A DNA stretch of 64,000 bases. Source: Rotaria sordida. Lineage: Eukaryota; Rotifera; Eurotatoria; Philodinida; Philodinidae. Shown one piece after another: positions 51,473 to 63,234 of the stretch. A model generated the notes under the pieces. That model was not told the origin of the DNA, ran no database searches, and saw nothing but the letters and a program-made list of their open reading frames with translations. Each line of letters opens with the position of its first letter. Positions within the stretch are counted from its first letter, which is position 1. The stretch is from the NCBI GenBank assembly GCA_905250125.1, contig CAJNOL010001065.1, forward strand, positions 18,681-82,680, written 5' to 3'. The position numbers and the translations under genes are program-made.

Positions 51473-51782
51473 CATTATGAGAGAGGTGAAAAATCGACTT
51501 TTTTTGCGCCAGACGGATCGAGCTGAAATTTTAGGATATGAATTATGACTAATACTTACACATCTTGTGAAAGTTTCATCTTTGCACATATAATCGTTGC
51601 AGAGATATTTATTTTCATAGTTTGGTGACCTAACTATAAGAATAAATATCTCTGCAACCATTATATGTGCAAAGATGAAACTTTCACAAGATGTGTAAGT
51701 ATTAGTCATAATTCATATCCTAAAATTTCAGCTCGATCCGTCTGGCGCAAAAAAAGTCGATTTTTCAACCTCTCTCATAATG
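51473..51782. repeat. near-perfect 310-bp palindrome (fold-back/MITE-like element)
   Basis: The left arm from CATTATGAGAGAGG mirrors the right arm ending CCTCTCTCATAATG. The arms are about 150 bp and almost identical; the spacer is about 10 bp around TGGTGACCTA. Differences by eye are a few bases near the centre and one T near the outer end. Both strands therefore carry the same open frame (MCKDETFTRC...), a consequence of symmetry and not two genes. The similarity of the arms indicates a recent origin or ongoing gene conversion. Confidence 0.92.
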
Positions 51783-52033
51783 TAATTATGGCATTGAATA
51801 TTAAATTGATAAAAATATCGAAAATAATAAAACATTGCCAAGAACGATAGAAGTATATCTTGGCTTATATAAATCTGTCAACATAGATAAAACAATGTCA
51901 ATCAAATTAATAAAGTCCAAAAGAAAAAATTTCAATTATAATTTTTTTTCTGTATATAAGACGAAAACATTGAATAAATTACAATGAAAATACCACAAAC
52001 ATAAACTTACAATAAATTAAAAATTCAAAGAAA

Positions 52034-52065
52034 AATATATATATATATATGTATGTATGTATGTA
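52034..52065. repeat. (TA)n followed by (GTAT)n microsatellite
   Basis: Alternating AT passing directly into GTAT repeats, about 170 bp beyond the tyrosine decarboxylase stop. Confidence 0.85.
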
Positions 52066-52237
52066 GTTTACAAACGACATGAATATTATGTAAAATCGAA
52101 TAAATATGGATAAATAAAAGAGAAAAGGATAGACCGAGATCACCGTACAATCTATTCACCAACACAAATGAAACAAAAAAAAAACAAAAAGAAAAATCAT
52201 TCAAATCTCACTCAGTTAATAAATATTATTTATAATT

Positions 52238-55200
52238 TTATTGTTTATCATCAAGTTCTCCTTCATCAGAATTAACCGTTTCCAGAATACTTACTGTACG
52301 TGATAAATATTTTTCACTTGATGAACGTGTTGTATGATGACCAGAATCACTTTGTATACGTTTTCGTGCACGTGGTGTTATTAATGATGATTGACGAGAT
52401 AATTGTGATGTAGTTCGTTTTGGATAATATAATTTTGCATCAGATACCATACGAACAAACATTGGACGTGGTCGTTTATCTTTAAGTAAATTTGTTAGTG
52501 GTTTTTCAAATGTAACACGATGATGTGGTGTTATTGTTGTTATTGTATTCGCCTAAAATTAAGAAAAAAAAAAAAAAAAAAAAGAATTTTTTTTCGTTAT
52601 AAAACTAAACAAAAAGAATTTTACTCGAACTTTTGTTGCTGGATAAATTATTGGAGCAATTGATGTTTCTGGTAATACTTCGGTACTAATTGTTTCATCT
52701 GATTTAGTTGTATCATATTCATTATTAATAGCAGCTGTCTGTTTCATCGCTAAATCAAGTGAATCAGTTGATGATGATTGTCGTCCACCACGTTGAGCAC
52801 GATATTCTGCAAGAATATCATCAGCATGTTCTTGAATTATATTAAATGCTATACGCATATCATCATCATTAGCATGTTTAGCACAAACAGCAAAACGAAT
52901 TATATAAATATCATTAACCATAGATGGAACCATATGAATAAGACCCGAATCATTGAGTGATAAAAGTAACTTTTGACTTAATTTATTACTACCCTAGAAG
53001 AAGATATCATTTAATATGTATATGAAAGTTGCTCAAAAACGAACAAAATTTCGAAAAAGATTTAGTTTTAGATATCTGTTCGACATGAATTTGAAATAGT
53101 TTTACTATCAAGAAAATATATCAAAACAATTCTTGCTTCATGCTAAAGCTGCTATAATAAAAACAAACAAAGTGGGACAAGGTGTCAGCCAACGAGTAGA
53201 TGATTAAAAATTATCTGTATGTCTACAAAAAGCATTTCAGTGTATTCTTTGTCTCATAGATAGAGAACTGCAATGAGGTTCAAGTCGGATAGGACTAAAA
53301 GTTATTTTTTTTTTGCTGGTCTCGGTCATTGCCTCTTTATCATAAAATAGACTATATATTTTTATATTTATTAGTATGTTTTGATTAGGATCTGCAAATT
53401 GGTTACTTTGATTTACAATTTCAATAAAAAGCTTGTATTAAATTAGCAGTTCTAGTCGTACAGATTCGGAAACTTTGATACCTTCAAATTAACTCATGAA
53501 ATCAGAAGTATTCCGAAGTCGCCAGAATTGAAGGGGGTTGAACGTTTTGTGAGAATCGGTGAGTTAATAAAATTCTGGAACTCCGCTAGAGAAAAACGAA
53601 AATTTTCAATATTTTCATATAAAGGAATTCTCATACTATTAACGAGTTACAATCATTCATGTAGTCTATAATAAAAATTGCTTGATTTCAGAAAAGAAAT
53701 TTTCATGGAAACTGTGACCGAAAAAGTCAATTTTGTAGTTTCCTACTCATAGAGATGTCTTCAAGATTAAAAGCTGTTCATCAGTTAAAACTAACTGAAC
53801 ATTAAAAGATATATTCTTCAAAAAACAAAAAAAAAAATTGAATTACCTTTAAACGAAAACAAACAAGACCTAATGTAACATCACCAATAGTTTCAAAACG
53901 ATTATCCATACTTATTAATGATGCAAAGACTTTTGCTAAACGACAATGCTAAGAGAAAAAAATAAGAATAAAAACAAAAAATGATTCTTTTATTTTCGAA
54001 AATAAAATACTTCTCGAATATAATGACGAAGACCTTCAATACCATAACTACGAATTGTAAACCAAAGTTTAAGTGAACGAAATCGACGACTTAATGCAAC
54101 ACCCCAATGCTATATTAAATTATAAAATATTGCAAAAAATTTTCTACTAAAATAATTCTACTTACACGATAATCAACTGCTTTTTGTGCATGTTTATGTT
54201 GAAGATAAAGTGGATCAACAGACATAGCATTAATCAATGCAAATTTATCTCGAACCCTAAAATAAAACAAAAAATGTTTTCTTACAGAACCAAAAATATT
54301 TTTAACAAAAAATTTTACCAAAAACATGAACAATCAAAATTCATTAATAGCCATTTATTTGGATTTGTATTAAATGAATCAGCATACTAAAAAACACACA
54401 AAAGAAAGCTGTTAACGTAATCTCTCCCAGATTAAAATATGAAACTGATCACAGATAGATTGCTTTATTCTCTCTATTTAGAGGTGCGACATCGGTCTAG
54501 ATTTTTACCTCTATACACTTCAAACACTCCTTTTAGATTGTGTTGCATAAAATCAATTCTTAGCTTAGGAAATTTTCTATTTCTTACTTGTAAACCTTTC
54601 ATTATATAACGATATTCTTCACAAATAAAAGCACTACCAGCATAGGCACCATCAACATGAAACCAAAGTTTTTCACGTTGACATATTTCACCAATTTCTT
54701 CTAAATTATCATATGAACAACAAGATGTTGTTCCTAATGTACCCGAAACCTAATATAAAATATAAAATATTTTAAGAATGAAATCATATATATAAATAAA
54801 TAACAAACCAAAAATGGTATTAATCCTTTTTCTTTATCAGCTCGAATACATTCTTCTAATGTTTTACCACGTAATGAAAAATGTTCATCAACAGCTAATT
54901 GTCGAACACGAACCATAGCAATTAAACCTGCTTTTTCTACACATGAATGTGCCTAAAAAAAAAATAACCAAGCATTTTTTTTTCTTTTATGAAATGAACT
55001 CTTTGTAAATCATACAAGTTTTGATGTATAACAAACAAGTCGAGCTAAAATTTGTCCATCTTCCATTAACGGATCTGCTTGACGTTTACTTGTTATTTTC
55101 TTTGTACGTGCAGCTAACATTGCAACTAGAATACATTCACTTGCCGAACCCTGTTGAAGCGAAAAGAAATAAGGATAATTGCATTTATTATATTTCTATT

Positions 55201-57030
55201 TCGTATGTTACTCTGTTCAATTAACAAAATAGTTTCTTCAACTAATAAATCATTTTTAAAGTGAGAAGTCATTAAATCAAGACCAAAAAATTTCCCTACA
55301 ATTTAAACTTAGTTACATCAGTCAGTTTGATACAATTAAGTTTTTGGATTGTGATAAAAATTTATTATAACAAAAAAAAAAAACGAAAACTCCATGAAAA
55401 ATTTCTTCGAATCAATTTTAAAACTTATAATCAATTCTAGGAAAGAATAAACTAATCATAGTCGTTAATATCTGAATTATACAATTTATCGAATTTTTTT
55501 TTCTAATGACAAAAAAAAACAAAACTTTTATTTGTGTATCTTATGGAAAAGAATCTTTCTAGACTGAGTTATAAATATTTAAAAAAAAAACATTTGATAA
55601 ACATTCAAAATAAAATATTGCTTACAAGAAGAACACCACCACCTATATGTCGAGTTGATTTTTGTCCATGATTATTTTCTCCATTACTAATCGAATCATG
55701 TAAATCATCGTCTCTTGATTCTTCATCACTTTCTGAACATAATTCTTCATCATCTTCTTCATCATCATCACTATCTTTATTATCACGACTCGGATCAAAT
55801 GGAAGAAAACCAGCAGGTAATGCCATCATACGACCTAATATAAAAAAAAAAAACAAACAAACAATTTTCTCATATAAAATTTCACATTAATAATCATCAT
55901 TTTTATTTCTATGCATACCAATCCAATCAAGCATAATTGTTTCAAGTTCAGTACATGCTGGACTTGCTGCCCAAGAAAAACCAACAATTCCAACACCAGC
56001 TGAAAGCATTTCACCAAGTATTGATGGATAACTATTACCAGCTGGAAAATAAGCATGAAAACGTGGATGTTGCCAATGTGTTATACCAGGCATAATTGCT
56101 CGTTCAACATCTTCCATTATATTTTCCCATGTTTCACTTTTTTCTGGTGCATTTTTTGGTAACATTGGTCGTAAATAACCTGGTTCAACTTCAGGTGTAA
56201 CACGACGTTCCCTATTTAGAAATTAAAATATAAACGAATTTCTTTTTTTAATCATAGAATTTTTATTTTACTTAATATGTTTAAGATAATCAGCTATATA
56301 ATCAATCATTTCTTTTCCTCGACGACGAAATTCTGCATCATCCATTCCTGGTACAGATAATATTGGTTCATAATGAACTTGAGTTGAATTTCGTACAAGA
56401 TCAGGTTGTACATCATTACTTCGTTCTTCAATTTTACTATTCAAAAAAAAAACAAAACAAATGAAAACAAATAAAATGAAATAGTTGACAGAAACGAAAA
56501 AAGATTCATAATAATAATAAACAAAGAAATAAAATAACCATTTTCTAATAAAACATCGTCTCTGTATTGGCAAATTATGTTGATGATTATCATGACATGA
56601 TATAGACAGTGAGACTTGTGTAACTTCAATCATATTGTTTATTTTGATATATGTGCAACAAAGGAAATGATTTTTCTTTTTTTAATCAATAACAGATTGT
56701 TACCCATCTGGATGATATTTTTCTCATTAGTTAAATTCTAGTACAAATGATAAATTCTTACTTTTGTTGTTTTGTTAAATCATTTGGATTTGAAAGTTGA
56801 TTATCATTTGTTTTAATTGATATTTGACGAGTAATTCGAGATGCACTATGACGTTGATTATTTGGTGAACTACTTGTTGTCATTGGAATTATACGATCAA
56901 GAAATGTTGATAATGGTAATGATGAACTTATTTCAGGTATTGATGATGTATTTGATGATGATGATGATGAAGTGTTAGAATGAAATAAATTTGTTAATTT
57001 ATTATACAATGTTCCAAAGTTTTTATCCAT
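52238..57030 (-). CDS. Tdc: tyrosine decarboxylase, PLP-dependent, with long N- and C-terminal extensions
   Basis: There are 13 exons: 57030-56762, 56436-56272, 56211-55919, 55834-55626, 55150-55016, 54952-54809, 54749-54588, 54386-54319, 54256-54166, 54109-54011, 53948-53847, 52993-52625 and 52552-52238; 806 aa. The core (about 120-610) follows the group II aromatic amino acid decarboxylases: [54 protein letters not shown] and [12 protein letters not shown]. The PLP lysine is Lys470 in [11 protein letters not shown], the form seen in insect tyrosine decarboxylases (DOPA decarboxylase has NPHKW, histidine decarboxylase NPSKW); [10 protein letters not shown] and [19 protein letters not shown] also fit. 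The product would be tyramine, precursor of octopamine. Odd features are a Ser-rich 90-residue N-terminus, an acidic insert (about 258-290) before GGGV, and about 190 extra C-terminal residues rich in Ser/Thr/Arg. Substrate is inferred from family motifs. Confidence 0.92.
52994..53846. other. intron 11 of tyrosine decarboxylase
   Basis: An 853-bp intron in a gene whose other introns are mostly 50-120 bp. No repeat or gene recognised with confidence. Confidence 0.6.
54408..54543 (-). repeat. dispersed repeat family, copy E, internally deleted
   Basis: On the minus strand both ends are present (start ACACAATCTAAAAGGAGTGT, end GAGATTACGTTAACAGCT) but only about 136 bp lie between them. It keeps GAATAAAGCAATCTATCTG and loses the middle. 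It sits in intron 7 of tyrosine decarboxylase, on the same strand. Confidence 0.78.
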
Positions 57031-57879
57031 ATTATGATATATGTTGATAAAATGAATGAATCAATCTAATGTTGATTGGATTTCTTCTTCGATGTTGTTC
57101 TTTCTTTTTTCTTCGTCGTTCATCAAATATCCTGACTGAGCAATAAGCAACTCAAGTCATTTTTCTCTCTCTCTCTCTCTCTATCATTGTATGCTTGCTT
57201 ACACACTTGAACATTTCTTTCTTGTGACAACAATAAAAATGATGGCTTATTATAGAAATAAAGAATCAGAGAATAAAAAAAAACCGATTAAAATTCGTGC
57301 TAATTTTTTTTCCTTTTTTGTTATTTCATAATGATATAAGAGCAAAGAAAAGAAAAATTATGTTTTAAAATAATACGTCGAATAAATGTTTTACAAATGT
57401 ATGAGGAGGAGGTGCTTGCTTTTATTGTTGTTGTTTCTAATTGAGATACACAATAATGAACTTAGTTTCTCTTTCATGAAGTTAGAGCCCGGTAAACGAC
57501 ATAGTAATGAACAAATAGACAACTTCTATAAGACATACACGTTGGATAATATTAGATCGGAAGCATTTCTTTATTTGTCCAACAACTTTCACGCCCACTC
57601 TATATCAAAGATGTTCAGCATTCATTAATTGGTTCTTAAACGAACAACTTCCTGTGTATGTGTGTTGTCGAATACGGAAATAACTTGTTCAATCGATAAA
57701 AAAAAATGACGTGAAAAAAAAAGAAAAACAACAATGCCAATCCAATCAAAATTTTTATCGATTTATTGTGAAACAAAAAAAAAAAATAAAGCAATCATAT
57801 AAGAAACAACGTATTATTCTATATATAGAAATCTATATATATATATATATGTGTGTGTACAAGCTGTCGGGATATTTCA
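57031..57879. other. interval between tyrosine decarboxylase and the DEP-domain gene
   Basis: Contains (CT)n at 57165-57182 about 135 bp upstream of the tyrosine decarboxylase start, possibly promoter-linked, and TA/GT microsatellite sequence at about 57831-57859 just after the DEP gene. An open frame at 57386-57628 (+) starts with a hydrophobic run but has no recognised domain. Confidence 0.55.
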
Positions 57880-58605
57880 TCAAGGTTTAAAGAGACTAAC
57901 TGAATTTTGTTTACGTTTTTGTCGAGCAAAGGCATACATAAATTCCAAAACAGACGAAGGTGAAAATGATGTTTTCGTTTCATCATTTGAAGGTGATTGT
58001 AACGATTTATTATCATCAAATGTTGTTGCTATTGGAAAAATATTTTCTTCTGTTTGTGGTAAAAGTCTAGTAAAAAAACAAAAAAATAAAGACATATTCA
58101 CAATAGATCATCAAAGATAAAATCAAATGATTTTTTTAAAATTCATTTAAAATAACATACTTGAAAATTTTATTATTATCTAAAAATTGTTTTGGATCAT
58201 TTGCATCTGTTCGATTTGAATCATCTTTAATATCTGAAAAGATTTTTGCATTATAAAGTGATTGAAGCATTGTAATTGCTTGTGTTCTAATATAGATGAA
58301 ATGAACATTTCAATTTTATTTCAAATAAAGCTTTTCATTACCGTGTTACCGACGAACTATTAGAATTTGATGATTGTTGTTGTAAAATATTAATCATACA
58401 TGTAATAGCATCTGATGATGAAAAACAATTTTGATATGTTTTAAAAAAACGACGTTTTTTTTTTAATTTTATTGTTGAACGAAAATTTTGAATAAGATTA
58501 TTCCACTAAAATATTTAACATATAAATAGATATATGTAGAAAAATAAAAATGAAAAATACCATTTTTGTTGCTCGAAATTGTGGTGTTTTAGGTTTTTCA
58601 TACAT
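57880..58605 (-). CDS. short DEP-domain protein, DEPDC1-like
   Basis: Exons are 58605-58561, 58505-58342, 58286-58161 and 58066-57880, giving 173 aa. Residues 8 to about 105 match the N-terminal DEP domain of DEPDC1: FRATKMWNNLIQNFRSTIKLKKKRRFFKTY and NCFSSSDAI (human YRATKLWNEVTTSFRAG, KKYGNCFTAGEAV), then VTRTQAITMLQSL against VTRQQTIQLLRKF, and a DDSNRTDANDPKQFLDNN segment. DEP domains bind membranes or receptors. Vertebrate DEPDC1 is about 530-810 aa with a RhoGAP-like region; here the frame ends about 60 residues after DEP in a Ser-rich, basic tail (FARQKRKQNS), and no further exon was found downstream. It could be a shortened paralogue or a separate small DEP protein. Confidence 0.75.
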
Positions 58606-59375
58606 AGTTAGTCAAGTACACACGATTTTCTTTTTGTACGAACTGACTGAAATAATATAAAACGTATATATAAACAAAGACGCGCGTTCTGCTCGTTCTA
58701 TTTTTAAACCATTGAATTAATTGTACATGTGAGGTCACTATATACATGCAGAAGACCGTTATCCAATGTCATCTTAGCTCTTTTATGTAAAACTAATCGA
58801 TAAAATGTCTATGGCATTGAAGAACAGATAGGCTTATTTTTTTTTTATTTTCAATCCATTACAGCTACTTTATTTTGATGAGTTTCCATAGTTTTTGTCA
58901 TTTCAATTACTATAACCGTATCTTAGAGTAGGAACAACGAAAATAACTGAAACATACACAGTAAAATAATCACAGCATTATATTAAAAAATATCGTAAAA
59001 ATGCAGTATCTAGGCAACAATAAGCTAAGGATCTGAATTCTTCTCAGGATATTGATAACTCATTAGGACCTGCATCATGTACATAGTTACGACTCAAAAA
59101 CGATTATTCACTTGGGAAATTTCTTTCGTAAAGTCTGTTTCATAATGTCAGACAGATGTCTCTTACGAGGAAATCCATCCCACTGATAATCTTCGTTTGA
59201 GCTAATATTTTGCTCATAGGTAGGACTCATAGTGTAGATAAAAATCCTGAAAGGTTTTGGACCATTAGACCTTTCTTCTCGAGTCATGGTCATTTTACTG
59301 AACTTTCAATCTGTTGCAGGGATATCACGAAAAAAATCGTAACAAGGAGTTTCGCCGTTAAATCCTTGTCAACAA

Positions 59376-59552
59376 TAGTTCTCATGTTTCTTATGATATC
59401 CTGAAAGTTTCAGCTCAAACGAATACCTAGAAATTAAGCTATTTTCGAAACTCTTATATGAAAGTAACGTTTTTTTCAAACGTGTTATCTCCGAAGGTGA
59501 AGATCCATTTGAACTGAAATTTTCTGAATATCATAAGAGCCACGAGAGCTAT
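59376..59552. repeat. inverted repeat, possible core of a fold-back element
   Basis: The left arm (about 59376-59422), with CTTATGATATCCTGAAAG, pairs with the right arm (about 59503-59552), with CTGAATATCATAAG. About 38 of 47 positions agree by eye. The similarity may extend outward more weakly. Confidence 0.6.
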
Positions 59553-60420
59553 CACTGACGAAATCTTATAAACGACATTTCGCCTGAACCCGGGGCCGGC
59601 TGTAAAAATGTTCGGATCGCTTTGAGCCAAGAAAAAATGGTCCATTTCAAGGCCCTCTTTGTACACATGAAGTTCTTGATTAGACTATCTTATATATAAA
59701 GTGTCATCAGTTTTGGATACCGCATGGCTAAGATATGATTTACTCAATATATATTCTTGAAGTCCTGTGTGAATGATATGAAGTTGATCGTTGAATTTGT
59801 GTTGTTCTTTTTTTTTCTAATATAACATCTTTCGGATATTTTTCTTTCTGAAAGAATAAAACTATTCAATGAAGTACTAACTGTTGTGATTAATTTCAGA
59901 ATATCAATACAATTCAGTTTTAATTATCTGAATCCTATTTTACATCAAACATTAATCATTTTCTACGAACAACGATACTCAATTTTGGATGTGGGACGGC
60001 TGTGTTAGTGTGGACACTTACACTCACACCTCCGCCACTACTTTTGGCTAACCCTTAGTAATTCCAAAGAAGTTTTTATTAACAAAAAAAATGAAAATGA
60101 AAATTCGATAAAAACAATAGCGAAAAGAAAAATAATTTATTCTTTATTATAAAACAACAAAAATAAAAATAGTTTTCATTATTAATTTTTGAGATTAAGC
60201 TTAATTTATTTCTAAACAAGATGCAAAGAAAAATTCACTTTTAATATGTTAGAAAATGACAAAATGTTTTGACGAATTTTGTTTAAGGAACAAAAATTCG
60301 AATTCATTCATAGAGAAGTATGTTCACATCAAATTCGCTTGCTATTCAATCTCGTTTCCTCAATAAGGTTGACGTTCGAAAAAAAAAACTTTTCGAAAAC
60401 TTTTGTGAAACACCAGTTAA

Positions 60421-60870
60421 GAGGAGTGTTGAAGTATATATGGTAGGAACTTCAGCCCACTCTTCCCTCAGTCCGTGACAGACATTTGAATTAATATTTC
60501 ATTAACAACTAATTGATTGCTAATTAATGACTCCTTCGTAAATAATATTAAGTAATTGGCGACAGAAGTGTTGAAGAATATAGTGAGAAAAATGAATCAT
60601 ATCTTTACTGCCCATGGATCGTGATAGACATCCTGGAACCCTACCATCAACTATGCAATACGTTGTTGATATACGACCGAAGACCGTGCATCAATAACGT
60701 CTTATTATGATATATGAAATACTTCCTGACTCCATTTGTGACGGAATAAGTAAAAGGATGGTTAAGAAACGTATTGCAAAATCGATAGATAAAAAACAAT
60801 CTCTCTATGATTACCAAGAGCAACTACATCGTGTTTCACATTTTAGTTCTGCGAGGATTGTGCTAACAGC
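60421..60870 (+). repeat. dispersed repeat family, copy C
   Basis: Starts GAGGAGTGTTGAAGTATA and ends GAGGATTGTGCTAACAGC. It contains a second AGTGTTGAAG-type block at about 60567, TTGATATACGACC, ATCAATAACGTCTTATTATGA, CGATAGATAAAAAACAATCTC and CATCGTGTTTCAC. It is the only intergenic copy seen, about 450 bp, apparently with an internal duplication. Confidence 0.78.
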
Positions 60871-62757
60871 TTTTTTTTTTATAAAATATACACGCGTTGT
60901 TTTTTGTTTAACACACATGGTCAATCGTCATTTATTCTTTGATTATCTATAGACTATTTCAACAAGTTTCTCATTTCAATAAGACTCATTAATATCAACT
61001 TAACTCGAAAACTTCATCAAAAATCAAATAATTCTTCATCGATACAAATGAGTGTGACTTGGCTGGGTCTCTCTATGATGGGCGAATGTTCAATTTCTGC
61101 TCGATTCCGTCCAATTTTCGACCAATTCTTTTTTATGGATGAAACGATAAATATTTGTCTTCAAAGTCTTTCGTTCAATAATCGATCGTAAAATAACTCA
61201 AAAATAGAATCATTTAAATCAAAATAGTAGTAGAAATAAAAAGAAGATATAACGAGTTCAGTAAAGAAAATTGCCGGTTTTTCATAGACTATTTGTGTCA
61301 ATTTAGACTCCTTAAGAAAGTTTTGGTTCTGATGTTAAAAGATAGAGAATTTTGTACAAAATTTATTGACATGTTCTCTTTCAAATCACCATTTGTCGTT
61401 CTTTGAAACATCAAAATTACTGTACGTCATAAAAACAGGGTATAGGTGTGGGGTGTGCGTGTGGCTAAATGAAGACTTCTACTTACAGCCACACCCATTG
61501 TTTTTCTGTTAATTTTTATATATATCAACGACTGATTTTCTTATCAATGCACATCAGTGTCTCGAACAGTCATATCGAAGAACACGTATTGCTATAGCTT
61601 TTATTACAAAGACCTTTATGAAGGTAAAATAGTTTATGACTCAAAATACGAAAAAAGCTTTGATTCCCTTCTGATATAGTTTCCATTTGATAGAATATGG
61701 ATTGGATAACAATTACTCCATAGATAAGTTATCGTCGGTAAGTTATTTGAACACTTAGACTAAGGTGGAAAAAAAAACAGATATGAACATCTTAAATCTT
61801 TGGAAATCTCTTGAAAATTAATTATTTCTCCTTGACATTTAGCACCATGAGAACTATGCTGACAATCTTATTCATATCCCTCGAACTGAAAGTTCACATG
61901 AAATAAACTGCATTTATACGTGAGTGAATGTCAATATAAAATAAAAAATATTGGTAATGAAGTTTTTTTTTGTTTTTAACCATTTTGAGTCTTACGATAA
62001 AACTTTTCTATAGTCTATCGGTGTCCAAACTTCCGAATCTCGGAGTCGGATTTCTTTGAAGCAACAGAGCAGCGCGAAAAAGTTATAAATCTATGTTCAA
62101 ATCAGAGTATTCACTGTTGCGAAACAGAGACTAAATCTAGCTGACCGCTCCTTTAGCTGTAATGAAATCTAGATAATGGCAACTTTATCACATTTTCAAG
62201 TAGTAGTAGTACGCGATAACAAACAGCTTTTTGTCTAAGAAATTTCGATACGCTTTTATAAAACTTTAAAGCTCCACAAACAGCATTCATTGATTTAAAA
62301 CAAGAGAAATGGTGAGCCACATATTTGTATCTATGAGGATTTTTATTGTTTAACTTTTTCTCATTCTAGCAAACATTTTTTTATTGGCACTAAAAGAAAG
62401 AATAGAATCATTTTAATAACATAAGTTACAAAGAATGTGGGTGTGGATATGAATGTTCTTTGTTCCATACACACACGTACATGTATATCATTTGCTAAAA
62501 GTTATAACGCATTTGGTTTATCTATTTCGAGCTTTAATTCAAATTAAGTATGAAATAACGATGAACATCTTGTCTACTATTCGTTTACATGTTTAGAGGA
62601 AGTCATCTTTAATTGATACTTAAAAATCATAGCTTTTTCTTTTTTTTAAACAGATTCCAAAAATTACAATAAAATCATCAAATACAACTGATTGTACGAG
62701 AAAAAAATCGTCAATGTATATCAAACAACGAGAATATTAATTCGACGTTATAAAAAT

Positions 62758-63234
62758 TTATGTCTTCTTTTTTCTTGGTTTAGTCGCTATTGGAGCACTT
62801 GGAGAAGGTACGTTTAGATAATTGTTACATGATGCTTTATGAGGCGTTGCTGCATTTGGAACATCTACTAATGCATCGGCTAGATCCTTCGTGTCAAATG
62901 TAAAAATTTGCTCTCCATATCCTCCAGGAAAAGAAATTGGTACACCTAGGTTGCAGCAGCAAGGACCATAATAAATAAGACATAGAAAACCACACCCATA
63001 TGAACATAAGAGATTAAGACAACTTCGTGCTCCATAATCTACGGCACTAATATCAGATAGAAAAAGCATGGAATCAATACGACCATAACTACAACAGCAT
63101 CTTTTGCTTTTACGTCTTTGAATAAGCCTTGTATTTGTTAGTGTCATTCAATGCTTGTCACCGCATCCACAACATGTTTCATCACATTCATAGATTTTAA
63201 AAATATGTTCACCAGAATTTATGCCAAAATACAT
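62758..63234 (-). pseudogene. cysteine-rich bPH-like protein frame broken by one in-frame TGA
   Basis: The frame opens at ATG 63234 (MYFGINSGEHIFKIYECDET, then CCGCGDKH), meets TGA at 63150-63148, and continues in the same frame from ATG 63147 for 129 codons: MTLTNTRLIQRRKS, KRCCCSYG, RIDSMLFLSDISAVDYG, a Cys-rich stretch with CCC twice, then GEQIFTFDTKDLADALVDV. The pattern LTNxRLIxRR ... LSDISAV ... FTFDTKD resembles the bacterial-type PH (bPH) fold, with its strand-turn-strand start and final helix; that is inference from pattern. Coding character on both sides of the TGA suggests one protein interrupted by a nonsense change. Alternatives are translation only from 63147, stop readthrough, or selenocysteine. 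Function unknown. Confidence 0.45.

Larger units (their letters stand above)
42985..52237. other. 9.3-kb interval between the DPP6/10-like gene and tyrosine decarboxylase
   Basis: Very AT-rich and mostly featureless: an A28 run at 48503-48530, a less AT-rich block at about 51080-51460 without an open frame, then the palindrome at 51473-51782 and a TA/GTAT microsatellite at 52034-52065. The only frame that looks even slightly protein-like is about 46083-46389 (+), containing SKVTILHHDD and YWFKREN, with no domain recognised. Upstream control elements of the DPP gene may lie at the left end but none can be named. Confidence 0.55.
58606..62757. other. 4.2-kb interval with repeats
   Basis: Contains an inverted repeat (59376-59552), dispersed repeat copy C (60421-60870), and three TG-rich patches near 59988-60045, 61438-61495 and 62435-62485. 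Open frames at 59108-59293, 59210-59404 and 59454-59666 lie in or beside the inverted repeat and carry no domain. No gene supported. Confidence 0.6.

Noticed and set aside
51464..51850. Two opposite-strand open frames encoding the same peptide
   Set aside because: They are a by-product of the palindrome at 51473-51782; the shared peptide shows symmetry, not conservation.
53278..53300. GGTTCAAGTC resembling a tRNA B box
   Set aside because: No acceptor stem, D arm or anticodon arm could be folded around it.
52238..57030. Calling the decarboxylase DOPA or histidine decarboxylase
   Set aside because: The PLP-lysine context NTNPNKWLL and other segments fit tyrosine decarboxylase better; DOPA decarboxylase has NPHKW and histidine decarboxylase NPSKW.
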